Shown here: one piece after another, positions 1 through 12,316 of the stretch
Layout: the number at the start of each line of letters is the position of its first letter
Position numbering within the stretch: the first letter of the stretch is position 1
NCBI RefSeq assembly: GCF_024139115.2
Contig: NC_085140.1
Location: forward strand, 432,697,240 to 432,761,239
Length of the DNA: 64,000 nucleotides
Direction: 5' to 3'
Source of the DNA: Armigeres subalbatus
Lineage: Eukaryota; Arthropoda; Insecta; Diptera; Culicidae
Program-made: the position numbers and the translations under genes
Notes under the pieces: generated by a model
Told to the model about the DNA's origin: nothing
The model's database searches: none
Seen by the model: only the letters and a program-made list of their open reading frames with translations

Positions 1-240
1 ATGTTATGGATATGGTAGAAGACATATTCAAGCTTGTAGTGACTTAAAAGCTCGCAAGGTAACTGTAGATCGTAAGTTCTGGACTCAAGGACAGTTTAGA
101 TGATCTAGTACCTCCCGAAAAAACATTTTTCAACTTGCTTTGTCATTCCTTCTTTATTAATCACAAAAACAAATGGAACATATCAAATTTACTGGGTAAT
201 ACCGCTTAGAAAAAAAATGGAAAAATGGGTCTGAAAGGGT
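1..240. other. Non-coding, nothing recognised
   Basis: AT-rich sequence without a convincing reading frame, splice pattern or repeat structure. It runs straight into the degenerate GGAATTCC-type array that follows. Confidence 0.5.
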
Positions 241-244
241 TTTA

Positions 245-620
245 AGAATTCTTCCGGAAAATAAAAAAAACGAGGGTTTCTTCGGAAATTTCTTGCGAGA
301 TTTCTACGAAAATTCCTTAAGGAATTACTTCGTAAATTTATTTAGGGATTGCTTTGCAAATTCCTTTACGAATTCCTTTAAAAATCTTCCAAAATTCCTT
401 TAGAAATTGCTCCGGAAATTACTTTAGGAGCTCCTTCGGAAATATTTTTGGAAATTCACTCGGAAATTTATTTAGAAATACCTTCGGAAATTGTTCAATG
501 AATTACTTCGGAAATTAATGTAGGAATTCCTTAGGATTTTTTCAACTTCCTGGGAAATTTCTCGGAGAACTCCTTCAGTAATTCCTTTAGGGGTTCCAAC
601 GGAAAATCATCAATTATTTA
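245..620. repeat. Degenerate GGAATTCC-type array
   Basis: Irregular repetition of short modules such as GAAATTCCTTC, AGGAATTCCTT and CGGAAATT. Because the core GGAATTCC is self-complementary, both strands look alike. The same texture recurs at about 10.85-11.3, 11.93-12.3, 19.03-19.11, 40.24-42.1, 43.98-44.46 and 61.58-62.9 kb. No fixed period is visible by eye. It is probably an old, dispersed satellite-like family and not coding. Confidence 0.6.
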
Positions 621-639
621 CAGGAATAAATCCAGGCAT

Positions 640-3600
640 TTTTTTGACGTAAACTACGTCTAAGGGGAAGACCGTCACGAATTTAGGATAGATTTCAAAC
701 GCTAATAGCGTCTTCATCTTTCGATGGATTTTCGACATTTGCTATTCACAAACTCTCCAGCAATTTGCCAATTCTATTGATACTATTGATCATCAACGTT
801 AAACTATTAAAATTGTTATTTCTTTCTAAACCGGGTGAAAAATTCAAAAAGCCCCGTGTTTCGCGTGCGTGCGTCATTTTCATTCTGGATGTCACGGAGA
901 GCGGACCAGGGCGTCCAGAAGTGGTCCCAGTGATAACGGCTGTCTCAGCGGTGGTGGTGGTGCGGATGATTTTTTTTCGCTCGGTGGTGGTGGCGGTCGT
1001 GGCAGCAGCAGCACATCATTTGCATCCGTCTTCCATTTTCGGAGGATCTGGCAATCGACGGCGTCCGTTAGGCCGAATCATCGGATGGCGGTCGCGCAGC
1101 CCAGTGGCTGATGTTAATAAGGCACATAAGTGGAAATTAATCGGTTCTTTCCAGGACCATCATTATATTTGGGAGGAAGGTTAAGTTGAAATAATTTTTC
1201 CTAAGTACAACCGCTAGGAACTGTAAAATTCTACGGTGAAAAATTCTAGCGTAGAGTTTTATGATTTTAGTGATTGAGAAAGTTGATATTAGACGAACTT
1301 TCTTGATAGAACAAAGCATATTTTTTTGGCATCGGTAGCGGAATCATAGCATTAGTGCCGATCCGAGCATAGGCTGTCAGCGGAAGATTGCTACAGCAAT
1401 TTATACACTAATGTGGCGTTTGCAACGATTTGGATGTTGTCGGCACAGCATGAAATTTTCCCGCGAGACTCTAACTTTATATTTTTACTCTTGATGATTG
1501 AAAAAGAAATCGGTTCCGAATGAACTTTATTCAAAGCGCGACGCTAACGTCGGTAGTTGAATCCCAAGCAAGTGTCGGAAGGACACGATGCAAACAATTG
1601 ATTGAAAATTGTATGACGTCAGTATTGATGTTTGCTACAGATTTTTTTTCACTATGCCGATTTGCCTGTCGTCGGTAGGAAGTGAAGTTTTCACGCAAGA
1701 TTTCGACTTTGGTTCTGTCGTTATGAGTGATTATTAATACACATTATTAAAGATAAATAGGTTTTTTGGAAAATCACCATTTGTTCTAGAGGAAGCTGAT
1801 CCGAAATTAATTCTCTTCACAATCGCTGGTCAACGGCAGACAGTTAAGTCGTAAAGAATCAGCGGAATCATAAGCACCCTTCGGAGAAAGACGCTGCAAT
1901 GAACTATTGATTTTTGAGCATGGATGGAAGGCGTTTCAGCGGTAAATTATCGCTTCGGCTGTCGTCGGCGAAAAGTGGAATTTTGGAAGATTCTTACTGA
2001 AAAGGGTTGACGTTATAACAATTCACCGACGACCGCCGCCGATGCGGACGCTAGGATCGTTTTCCGCGATAGCTTGAACAAAATGGCCCGCGCGCGAGGG
2101 AAGCACCTTTCTTGTAATCAATAAAGTAAGCCCATTAGTCCCGCCTCTTTGTTATCGGTATGAGTGCAAATATTATTTGCAACTGTAACACTCTTCAAAG
2201 GGGCGTGGCTACATGTTTTACTTTATTGCTTACATGAAAGCTGCATTCCCACGCGCGTGAGCCATTTCGTTCGGTATATAGCGGAGAGGGTAGAGCGGTC
2301 CCAGCATCAGCATAGGTGCGCTTCATTTGGTCGAAATTTCGTGAGAAGCGGTTATCTTATTAGCGGGCCCCAACGGTTATCTATCAGCATCTGTGGTGGT
2401 CGTCGGCGTTCTTGCTGCAGAAAATTTGTTCCCATTTATGACGTGGGTAGCGCTTCCCGAGGCCCTTCCAACAGAAAGGTTGCGGCTGAAAATTCAACAT
2501 GATGGAAATAATCTTGGGTCATCGGCGTCAGCAGCACTCGAGTGCCATTTTCTCGCAGGCTCGGACTAACGGTTGGCTTCTGTTGAGCTAGTGATTTGAA
2601 AGTCACATGATCCATCAACGATCAGATCAAGGGCAATAAATTTTACATGAGAGAAAGTGGGTTTGACTGAGAGTAAATTCGTTTGAAAATATAGGAAATC
2701 ATCTAATTGTTATTGTCAGCAACAAGCGAATTTTTTTCGCAAGCTTCGAGCAATCGTTTGGTTGCTGTTATTTGTAATTATGTACAAAGTGCGAAACACA
2801 TCCGATAATTCAATCATAAAGGTCGCATCTAAAGGATCTCAATCGTAAAAAAAATGCTTCTCAAAAGCACAAGATATAATCGCATGGCGATGGCAGAAGT
2901 TTGATGTCGGAAGTGGAATCACAAGCGTGCGACGGAGGGAGCAGCTGGAGTAAATATATTCATAAGAATAGTAAATTTATAATGTGATCGCATTTTGACA
3001 TGAACTACGTCTAAGGGGGAGGCTCTGATACAGGGTGTAAGATGGAAATCTCAAAATTGGGTACCGTCAAGTAAGTGTGTAAGATTTTAAACGTTAATCT
3101 TTATTTTTTTTATATGGATTTTTGAGATTTATATATCAAACGCCTCGGAAACTCTCCACCAATTTGCAAATTTCATTGAAACTTTTGATTATCAACGTTA
3201 AACTAGTGAAAATTTTTATTCTTTCCAAATTTAGTAAAAATTCATACGCAATCAATAATCCTGCATCCCCAACACGGACATCAGTTTGTCTCAGTTACGG
3301 TCCTTTCGCCCATCGCTCCATTTCTCTATGCATAAAAGACTTGTGTCTCGGACGTGCACGTCATTTTCGTTCGATCATTCTCAGAGAGCGGACACGATGC
3401 TTCATTTGTAGACAAAGGCATCCCACAGCGATAGGCGGCAGTCAACGATGGTAGAGCGACGGTCGGGACGGCAGCCTCACGGGAGTGAAAATTTCGTCCG
3501 GTTGCGGTCCAAGCGACAACGGCTGCCTCGTTGATGTTGGTCGCGTCGTCAATGGTGGAGCTGCGGTAATTGCTGATAGTGATTGGAGTCAGTTAAAGTA

Positions 3601-4530
3601 AAACGATTCTTTTGATGACCATCATATTATCTTGGAAAAAAATTGTTAAGCTGAGAGGATTTTTCCAAAGTGCAACCACTAGTGACCAGCACACTCTTGG
3701 CATTCAGTAAAATCTTCTAGCAAGATTATGAATTTGGTTATGTTCTGTTAGTGATTTCCAATGCGTACCATTGAGAAAAATAACAATATAAAATTGACCC
3801 GAGACAAACTTCGATTAGTTACGCAGAATTTCGGTTAGTTCGAAAATGTATTTGCATGGATGATATCCGTAGCAAATTTTTATTTTTGCTGTTGGGGATT
3901 GGAATTGCGCATTATCGAAGGTTAATCGGTTCTTTTTCGAACCAAAATTTTATACAAGAGAATATTTATCCAAAATTAATTTTATTCAAAGTGCAAATGG
4001 CGTTGGCGACAGTTCAATCAACACGATGCCGTCAGTAGCGTAATCACGAGTGCGCTTTGTTCACCGAGGTGCGCCTTCAGCGATTTGACGGTAATTATCC
4101 TTGATTACTGACATTTTAATGTTTAATAACTGTAAAGATTGCAATTTAACCTGACAAATTATTATTTGCAATAGAAATACCCAAATTTAGTTAAGCTCAT
4201 TTAGAAGATTTTTCGAAAAAAAAAACAACAGAGAAATTGAATTTTTTCAAGCGAAAACCCTAACAAATTGATCAAACAATTTTACATATTTCGAGAATTT
4301 ATCAAATTTGGCTGAATTACATAAATATATCAGTTACTTTCAAAAAGAAAATTTTAAATTGTCGTATCCAACAAATTTCATGTTTTGAATATTGCTCGAA
4401 ACCAATGTTATCTCATAAGTAATTAAGTAATCAAAAGACCTATTTTGTAATATTCATGAATGGGACTTGCTAGATTTTTCATTTCACCAAACTGTTTAAC
4501 GTAGTTTACGTCGGACGGTCGTGTCTTGTA
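640..4530. repeat. Duplicated repeat module with GACGTAAACTACGTC boundaries
   Basis: The near-palindrome GACGTAAACTACGTC followed by TAAGGGG is at about 648. A near copy (ATGAACTACGTCTAAGGGG) is at about 3000, and an inverted form (AACGTAGTTTACGTC) is near 4499. The 600-700 bp after the first two are homologous in order: both contain TCAACGTTAAACTA, then GTCATTTTC with GAGAGCGGA, then a block with AACGGCTG, then GACCATCAT followed by an AT-rich tract. Shorter echoes of the tail (TCGGTTC, ATTCAAAG) recur near 1.5 and 3.9 kb. GC-rich stretches give spurious open frames of 80-140 codons without protein-like composition. I read this as a non-coding mobile or satellite-like element of unknown class. 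Confidence 0.5.
2140..2330 (+). promoter_or_regulatory. Possible core promoter (TATATA)
   Basis: Inside the repeat module there is a TATATA motif at about 2275-2280 (context GGTATATAGCGG), preceded by a GC-rich segment with GGGGCGTGGC. No coding sequence follows within several hundred bases. If functional it could drive transcription of the repeat element itself. This is weak evidence from motif placement only. Confidence 0.2.
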
Positions 4531-4580
4531 CACAACCCTTATGATTTTTTAAATTTTCCTCAGGAATTCTTTTACAACTT

Positions 4581-4638
4581 AATTCAATACCAAATTTTCA
4601 AAAGTTGATGAGTCGTTTTGAAAATTTGGTATTGAATT
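4581..4638. repeat. Perfect 23-bp hairpin, 12-nt loop
   Basis: Bases 4581-4603 are the exact reverse complement of 4616-4638, with a 12-base loop at 4604-4615. The stem is AT-rich and sits in GGAATTCC-type repeat texture. No TSD is obvious, so it may be a tiny inverted duplication and not a transposon. Confidence 0.8.
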
Positions 4639-5060
4639 CTATTAGTAGAACATACTGCAGAAACACTTTCAGAAATTTCTTCAGCTGCTCTCCCAAAATT
4701 TTAATAAAGAATTCCTTCAAAAATTTCTATAGCAATTCGTTTTGGAATTTATTTGGATTTTCCTTTAATTTTTCCTCTTTCCAATCAAACTCATCAACCG
4801 CTTTAGCCAAGCAAGCCTTTGGCACAGCAGAGTGTGATTCGCACTCTATACAAATCCGCCCAGCCCGTTGTTTGAGGCATAGAGTGCGATCCTCTCGTTT
4901 AATAAACAATGTGCACTCGCTTGACTGTGGATATACAAAAGTAAAGCACATGTGAGATTGGACAAATCAAGCATTCGAAAGATATTCAATTTGCAAAAAA
5001 GAGCTAACCGCGGTGCCGGTTGGTACTCGGATTCTGATGGCTCTTCCGCAAACGTGACCT

Positions 5061-5142
5061 TTAAGTGGTCTTGTTGTGTAGGGGTTATCACGCCTATCTA
5101 GAGAGAAGCAGATTGAGGGTTCGAGTCCTTCCAAGACACGTG
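5061..5142 (+). repeat. tRNA-like sequence (SINE head or tRNA pseudogene)
   Basis: The stretch has an A-box-like GTGTAGGGGTTATCACG and a B box GGTTCGAGTCC at normal tRNA spacing. A T arm (GAGGG/CCTTC) and an acceptor stem (GTCTTG/CAAGAC) can be paired. The anticodon stem does not pair well, so a working tRNA is unlikely. It resembles tRNA-Val-type sequences in the D arm. It may be the pol III promoter of a SINE, but no tail or TSD is clear. Confidence 0.5.
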
Positions 5143-5162
5143 GAATCTTTTTCGCAAATTTC

Positions 5163-7412
5163 ATATCAATTTGTCAATTTCGAAACATATGCTGTGCATA
5201 TGCGCAGCCAAGATATTTAACAAAAAAATAATAATTTTTGTACGGCCGAGTTGCCGAATAAAAATGCAATTAATTGTTCCTTTGAAAGTTTTTTTAGACA
5301 TTCCTTTGAAAAATCTTTAGGAAATTTTCTTAAATTTGTTTGTCATGACTTCAATCTGTTTCGCGTTTTTACCCAGGGTTTCATTTATTTCGGATAACTT
5401 TGAGTGGATGAGCTCAATGACTATTGGCAGACTGATAAAATACGACAGATTATAGTAGACTGGACATGTAGTGCGTATGCCGGATTTATTAAAAAAGGGT
5501 ATTTTAAACAAACTAACACTAAATTTAAACACTACATACTTTAGAAATCACATCGTAACGCAAAAATTGAGCATTTTCAATCCCCTCCTCCCCATGTCAT
5601 ACTTTTTATATGAAACATTTGAAAATTTTGTATGGAGCGTTACATTTCGCTAAACTCCCGCCCCATCCAAGAGTTACGTAATTTATGGACGGTTCCCAAA
5701 TTACAGCTTACGTTTTTCATGTGAAGCAGCTTACTGTAATTCCCTGTATTACGGCTTTTACAAACGATTTATAGTAAATAATCCACCGACATTTCATGTG
5801 CAGAAAATGCATCCACCACCAGAGCTAAAATTAGGAAAATTTGCCGAACATAAATTCCATTTCTATCGAGATTTTTGATGACTTAAATAAGAGTTTGTGC
5901 ACAATTAATGTTGTTTTTGACTACTTGAACTTGGCGTAATAACCTAAAGTAAATAATAATAATAAATGTGCTCAACCACAGTATATTAGGCTAAGGTGTG
6001 TGCCGTTTACCCAATATACTGTGTACCTGAACAAACCATGTACAAACCATCGTTTGCTCCTATTCTCGCGGGTCTGTTAAGGGTATCCGGATCACGCTTC
6101 TATTCTCTGAATAGTCAGTACGAATAAGGGCGATGTGTTGCTGCCCCTATTATGGACAATTAGTGAACCCTTTTTATTTAATCATTCTCACTCTATTCAA
6201 GTAATTTCCTCATAGAATAAGTCCAGTAATCCTGAGAAAAATATATGACCGTAAGACTAAAATGGAACTTTTGAAGAACAAATAAAAATGCTGCCTACAG
6301 CACTAAATTTGGATTGTTTTGTCTTTAGAACATTATTTAGTGATATTTCTGATACCCTGCACATCTAATATATTCCTAGCATTCAATATCAAAGCATTGC
6401 ATTCCATTAAAGCCAACGCAAATTTTAAGCTTCCTCATAGGCATCTAACAGACAACATAAACCTAATCAGCATCGTTCCAATCGCCACATCTGTTCATTC
6501 CAAGCTCAACTGAATGCACCCAGCGTCTCCCCCGAAACAACTCCCAGTCTCCCATCCACGTGGAACTCGATACGTGTGCTGATTAGACGAGTCTCGAGTG
6601 GACACCTCAATGGCCATGTGCAGTTCATGCTCGGCACACGCTAAACATACTCATTTAATGATCAATTATGCAAATGATTTATTTGTACCGCGTGCAATGC
6701 GATATGGGTGTGTCGTGTCACAGACCGTCAAACCATCGGCCCGCCGCCACACACTGACCTGCCGTACCGTTATCGGGCGGACATCTGATTTGGTATTTCG
6801 TTGAATTAGCTGCAGAACTCAAACGACTTCGATGGACGGTGCTCCACCTGCCATGCACTGAGTTGCAGTTTATGGAATTGCTCTACGCTGGCTGTGAACC
6901 ACCGATTGAAACTACGGAGTGCCGGAGAGCACGCGAACAAATTGGCCTTTGACAGCTCGAGGGCGGGCATTTGTAAAGTAGTGCCGTTTTCGAAAACTGT
7001 TCGTGCGTTTGAATATATTTCACGCGTGGTGGAATTGGAACTGATAGTGAAGTCTGGTGTGTATAATCCAATTTGATTTTTGGGTCTCGCGTATGTTTAG
7101 AGGATGCTGGATTGGTTAGCCAACTATAGGGGTAGATTCGATCGAGAGGTTCATAAGCTGGTTCACAAAGTTTATTCCATTTACGTCACTTCACTCCACA
7201 GCCATAATTTATCATGATTAGTGCAGAAGCAAGAACTAGAGATGACAAATGATGTTGATGGCAATACAAATCTTGGTGTGGAAAGCTATCATAGTTGAGA
7301 AATAGATAATGTGTTAACTTTTAAGTGGCCCTTCATCAGTCATGGTCTTTGATAGTCTATTGGATTTGCTGAATTTGCATATGATTGATTTTTTGTATTT
7401 GTTTCGTTTCAG
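5163..7412. other. Non-coding DNA upstream of the first exon
   Basis: No coding signal is seen. A 10-bp inverted repeat (ACAGTATATT at 5978-5987, AATATACTGT at 6013-6022) is present. The part from about 6500 to 7050 is less AT-rich and looks single-copy. It carries an octamer ATGCAAAT near 6668 in a homeodomain-like AT context (TTAATGATCAATT). It ends in a clear 3' splice site for the exon at 7413, so much of this is probably intron. Confidence 0.45.
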
Positions 7413-8435
7413 GTTTCACATCTGCAGCGCCACAACAACCAACACCAGCCGCATCCTTTGGAGCCTATAGAACCCCATCACTATCCCGTAACGCAACGAA
7501 TTCCCCCGGCCCGATCCGGCAAACACGGAAAACATTCGGGGCTTGGTGCCAACTCCCACGACTATCCTCCCAGCGGGTACAACAACTACTACTCCAGTCA
7601 ACAGCCTCGGCCGACACCGAAAGCACTCGATTACCAGAAACAGTTGCTGAACAACCATACCGGCCCGATTGGGATTCTGAAAAACAACACCAACAGCAGC
7701 AACGTTGGTGCTGGTGGCTCCACCCACTCCAAGCGGCGTCCACTCATCTACGATCTGAAACAGTATGAATATTTCAACAACACAACGTCCTACAAGTATC
7801 CCCCTCAACCTTCAAGCGTCAAAAACACCAACAGTGTGCTCCAGCAGCACTACAGTGGCCAGAACTATAACATCAATTATAATTTGAATTTTACAAAAAA
7901 TCAATATAACATACTTATATCGCCGCCAACAACGACAACGACGCCCGGCCTGACATCCGGTGCCGGTGCAGTGCCACCATACGACGAGAACAATCACTAC
8001 AACAGCCACTACCAGTATCAGAACAACGTCAGTAGAAACTACAAGAACAACTACCATACCGCGGCTAGTAGCGCCGCCAATCATCACCCCCATCATCCCA
8101 ATCTCTACAACAACTACAATCAGTATATTAGCAGTCAACAGCAGCAGCACCACCATCAAAACAAATCGTCCTCCTATCTGGACGAGAAGCCTCCGCTCCT
8201 GGACGTCGCCAACACAGGCGACTACTGCGGTGGCAAGATGCAACGCGAAGAGATTATTATCGAACACAGTCAGCTGGTTGGAGATGGAAGCGGACCAGGT
8301 GCTGTCATTCATCCTGCTGGTGCACAGCCCGCTGGACGGGAACCGTGCGGCCCGGGAGGACAGCCATTACTACGCGGCAAAGGTGGTGGCGGCGGCAAGC
8401 TAACGGCCATCAACCGGACGCACCATTTCACGCAG
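7413..8435 (+). CDS. Internal coding exon, low-complexity Asn/Tyr/His/Gln-rich protein, unidentified
   Basis: A 1023-bp stretch stays open in one frame for 341 codons. It is bounded by a good acceptor (pyrimidine-rich run ending in TTTCAG at 7407-7412) and a donor (CAG/GTGGGT at 8435/8436). Without splicing the frame stops three codons later. The protein is hydrophilic with no signal peptide or membrane segment. It is rich in N, Y, H, Q, S and P, with runs of T, H and Q, a Gly-rich stretch near the end, and an acidic/hydrophobic patch EEIIIEH. No enzymatic or folded domain is recognisable. The composition resembles disordered cytoplasmic regions of insect neuronal, adhesion or RNA-binding proteins, but I cannot name it. 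Other exons must lie outside this region; none is visible nearby. In the last 60 codons a neighbouring frame is also open, so an assembly frameshift there cannot be excluded. Confidence 0.65.
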
Positions 8436-10850
8436 GTGGGTTAGATGCACATAACAACGTCGATTGTGTCATTCCAATATTCCAGGTTCATCCATTTCGA
8501 TGCGACCCACTGTATTGTAATTATTTGAGCGAAATAATGCTTGCGTGAAAGGGGATTACATTAGAGGAAGAACTATGGATATTGAAAAAATGGGTATTGA
8601 AACATGAAACATCATTAATGTTATATGGTCCCTCGGACGAACTTAACGACTTCACTAAACTAAATTAACTCGAGGCAATCCTTAAATCAGCGGTACCAAT
8701 TTGTTCCAATTAGCTCAAACGGTTCAAAAAGGCTTCATTACAACATGTCATAAATAACCCTAACAAAAACCTGATTAAAATCTATTAAAACCCCACAAAG
8801 TAACACCTTCCTTGCGTGTCCTGTTAACCAACATCGTATCCATGTTACATGCCTTCGGCGTTCGTGTGTAAGAAAAATTGATTCAACCGCACTTGGAATC
8901 AGTACCCGGGTACCTACTAGGTTTGTACGTTTATGACCGACCAGAAGCATGCCGCGTACCAGAGAGAGAGAGCCCGGGTTAGGCCAAATCGCGTGCCACA
9001 TTCGAGTAATGAAATATACATTTGCCATCATCACCGCAGGAATTATACGCCGATCCGGTTCAGAAGATGCAACGGGGTGGGGGGAACTATCGTTTACGAA
9101 ATTATATTCGAAAATGAAATCAACAAAGGGATCAACAAGCATGCTGTTGAATATTTCATCGCTTCCGTGCGGGTATTAATTTGAGAAGCAATTAATTTGC
9201 CTAATTTTTCGATTGGTTTGAATTGTTATTAAGAATCGTTTTGTTTTAGAGGGTGTATCACATCATTAAATCTCTCAAATGTAAAATTTAATCCGCAAAT
9301 GGCATTTCAGAGATATATGGCTACACATATCGACCTTAGAAGGTAGGCCCGTGTCCAAGCTATAATGACTCACGATCACGTTATTTATTAGCCTAACGAT
9401 TGGCTTGTATTTTGATTAATTTCAATTTATGATCGCAACACCTTGTCGGCCCCATAACACACCTCATGGTCAGCCAGAACTGAAGAGTTACGAAATTCTG
9501 CACATTTGAAGCAAATATTTTCTCAGTCTCAGCCCTCGCAGTGTGGATACAGTTGGGATTGATAGATACAAGTTGCCACGGTAAACATTCAGTGGGAAAA
9601 TATGAAACATGATTAAATGCAACCACTACTGCACCGTTGCGTTGGGTGCGCGTTTGCGAATTGAAAAACAAAAATAAATATACCTACATACCGCAAGGGA
9701 CAACAGGAAAAAACAATTATTACAACAATTTTATGGTTTCCGGTAACAGTGAGTGGTCATTCATTATTCTGGTTCGCCGAAGTCAGTAATGCGTTTGCTA
9801 TTACATATTTCGTCTTATAATAAAACAAATTTGACACAATGCTCAAGTCTTTAAATGTTTACCTAATTTTTTGTTTCTATCTGTTTATCGATTGATAAAA
9901 AACTGTTCTATTCAGTTCTGATAGTTTTCGTGATCGTCATGTAAAAGCGAAAACAGTTATATTTCCATTTTCACGAAACCAAATGAAAATGTTCTTATAT
10001 GCCACTTTACAAACACTCATAATGGGCTTTGATTTGAAATACAAATTTCGAAATAGTTTCAAAAGATTTGAGCAAACAACGATGGCTATAGTCGATAAAA
10101 TGATATTGTTTCTGATTTTCAAGTTGGAAATAATAAATAATAATAACACTATTGAGACAGAGACAGCTTGTTTACAAACCCTGAGGTTTAGAGAAATCGC
10201 TCTCATTAGATGCACTTTCATGAAATAAAAATCTGTGAAAATTTGGCGAAATTCCTTTCATTATTTATATTTTCTATGAACTTTTTTTCAGATGAAGCTA
10301 TCAATACATGAGGTATGAGAAACTTAAAGCGCTTAAATGTGCCTATAACTTTGTCTAACAAGGCATTGCTGTAAATATGTAATCTGGGGCGTGAGAAGTA
10401 AAATGTCATTCAAAGACATTATGTCAAATGACACGTGACATTTTGAAGAGATTCCACTATCCAGCTTCAAATGTTATGTTAAGCAATGTATCCTTGGACA
10501 AAAACATAGCTCTACTCAAGCGATATGTGTACAACTAAAATTATGGAGTAAATTTGGCTTATAAAGAATTAATTATTAGTCAAATGACATGCAGATGACA
10601 TTTTACAAGACTGGCCTAGAGACATTATTGATACTGTTTTCTTCAATTTCATTCTTCCTTAGTGAAGTTTTATGCATGTTCTAAGTCGACCGAATGTCTA
10701 GTACTCTAGTCAATAGAGGGTCAAAAGTTCTGTCAAAGTCAGTACGGAATATGTCGGGTTGCTTTTAAGTCTAAGTCAGCCAATGTTTAGTAAGGTATTG
10801 GCATTGTAGATCCAAGCTTGAAATGTGCATCGATTTTTTTTAAATTAATC
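8436..10850. other. Non-coding, probable intron or intergenic DNA
   Basis: This starts with a 5' splice site. I see no further exon with protein-like sequence. Around 8.93-9.18 kb base composition is more balanced, but the open frames there lack splice sites and resemble no protein. Near 10.4-10.6 kb the words AAATGACA and TGACATTTT recur in both orientations, possibly an old MITE. Confidence 0.4.
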
Positions 10851-11300
10851 CTAGAGGAAATAGATTTTCTTAAGGATTTTGTGGAGGAATTCCTGTTAAA
10901 AATTCTAAATGATTTTCAGGAGGAATTTCCAAACAATTATTTTATAAATCCAACTGAATTCAAGAAGGAATTTTGAAAAAAAAATCAAAACGAGTTCGCA
11001 AAGGAATTTCCGACAGATTTTTAAAAAGAATTTAAAAGGGATTTTTTAAAGAAATTTCACAAGGAGTTCCTAAAGAAATTTCCGAAGGAGCACCTGAACG
11101 TTTTTTTTAATCAATTCCTAAGAGATTTAAGGAAGAAATTGCAAATAGAATTTTCGTAGAAATACTCATTAGAATTCTTTCGGAAGTTCCTTCAGGAACT
11201 CCTTCTGAAATTGTTCCAAGATTTTTTTCCAGGAATTCCTTTGAAAATAGCCCAAGATTATTCCTTTGGAAACTTCTCCAGTCAGGCTTTCGACTTTTCG
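10850..11300. repeat. Degenerate GGAATTCC-type array, second block
   Basis: Same texture as at 245-620 (GGAATTCC, GAAATTTCC, AAGGAATTT). It continues after an interruption at about 11,930-12,300. The open frames found here come from repeated AAT/TTC/GAA triplets and are not genes. Confidence 0.55.
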
Positions 11301-11384
11301 TTTCATTGAGATCAAAGCAAGCCTTTTGCGAGCCTAAGAAAATCTTTTTTTCGTTGTTTATGTTGAGGATCATCTTTCACCCAT

Positions 11385-11441
11385 GTTCCGGAGACGAGCC
11401 AGCCTCGGGCTGCAAGTCTCCTAAATAAAGACAAAAAAAAA
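11385..11441 (+). mobile_element. 57-bp retrotransposon 3'-end insertion with 13-bp TSD
   Basis: The 13-mer ATCTTTCACCCAT stands at 11372-11384 and again, exactly, at 11442-11454. Between them are 57 bp: a hairpin with GGAGAC/GTCTCC arms, then CTAAATAAAGAC with an AATAAA signal, then an A run. This is the signature of target-primed reverse transcription with extreme 5' truncation. The source is a LINE or a LINE-driven SINE. Only its last ~47 bases are present, so the family cannot be named from this copy. Confidence 0.85.
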
Positions 11442-11589
11442 ATCTTTCACCCATCAATCTTTTCTTTAGAATTAGCCTTGGAAGATAAACGAAAATTTTG
11501 CCTATTAGATGAAAATCCTTTTTCGTTTCATCACATTTACCCTCTCACTCACTTTTCGGCGAGAGTTATCGCAGAACAATTACAAAATT

Positions 11590-11680
11590 GTATGGCTGCG
11601 CCGGGATTCGAACACAGAATAGTAATAATAACAGCTGTGGGGATGCGCTGACTCTAGCCACACCACCACGCTGTTTAAAA
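11590..11680 (-). repeat. tRNA-like sequence, minus strand
   Basis: Read on the minus strand there is a B box TGTTCGAATCC, and about 50 bases upstream an A-box-like GTGTGGCTAGAG. The spacing fits a tRNA or a SINE head. Cloverleaf pairing is poor in the middle and includes an AT-rich insert, so a functional tRNA is unlikely. Confidence 0.4.
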
Positions 11681-12316
11681 GCGTTGAGTTTTTTGTTCCA
11701 CATAAGCTACTACCATTTGCATTTATGATGCCACGAAGACTCGAATATTAAAGAAAAAGAGGAAACCAACGTTTGGCGGCAATCAAAGTGAGAGAAAAAT
11801 GGTTTTTACTCTCCAGTCTGTTTTTCTTTCCCGAAAAGCGATTTCTCCCCGAAAATTTTCGTGAGGGAACATCATGTGCTCCTGAGATTGAGTGAGCATT
11901 ACGAACCCTGTCTCCAGTAATTCATTCTAAAAGTCCTTTTGAAAATCTTTGGAAGATTACTCTAGGGATTTCTACAAAACATCCTTCCGAAATAAATCCG
12001 GTAATTATTTCGGTAATTCGAAAACTTATTTGGAATTTCCTTCAGAAATCAGTTCAAAACTTTCACATTAAATTCCTTCGAGAGTTGTTTTATGAAAACT
12101 TTCGGCAATTCCTTCAGCAATACTTTTAGAAGTTCTCCCAGAAATTCCTTTCAATGTCCTAGAATAAGATTCAAGGAAATTCTTGTAGAATTCTTTAATG
12201 AATTTCTTATGGAGCTTCTGAAGGAATTTCCATATCTACAAGTATTCCATTGGTCATTGCTTCCAGACTTTTTCAGGAATTCCTCCAGGGAATCCTTTGA
12301 AAAATCCTCCGGAACT

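Noticed and set aside
765..1184. Open frames with Val/Ala- or Gly/Ser-rich peptides
   Set aside because: Overlapping frames are open at once in GC-rich repeat DNA; no domain, splice context or conservation signal; the homologous module at 3 kb is not open in the same way.
5061..5142. Functional tRNA gene
   Set aside because: A and B boxes and two stems are present, but the anticodon stem does not pair and no terminator T run follows closely.
7812..8312. Minus-strand frame across the 7.4-kb exon
   Set aside because: It is the antisense of CAA/AAC/CAC-rich codons (Val/Leu-rich product); the plus frame has matching splice sites.
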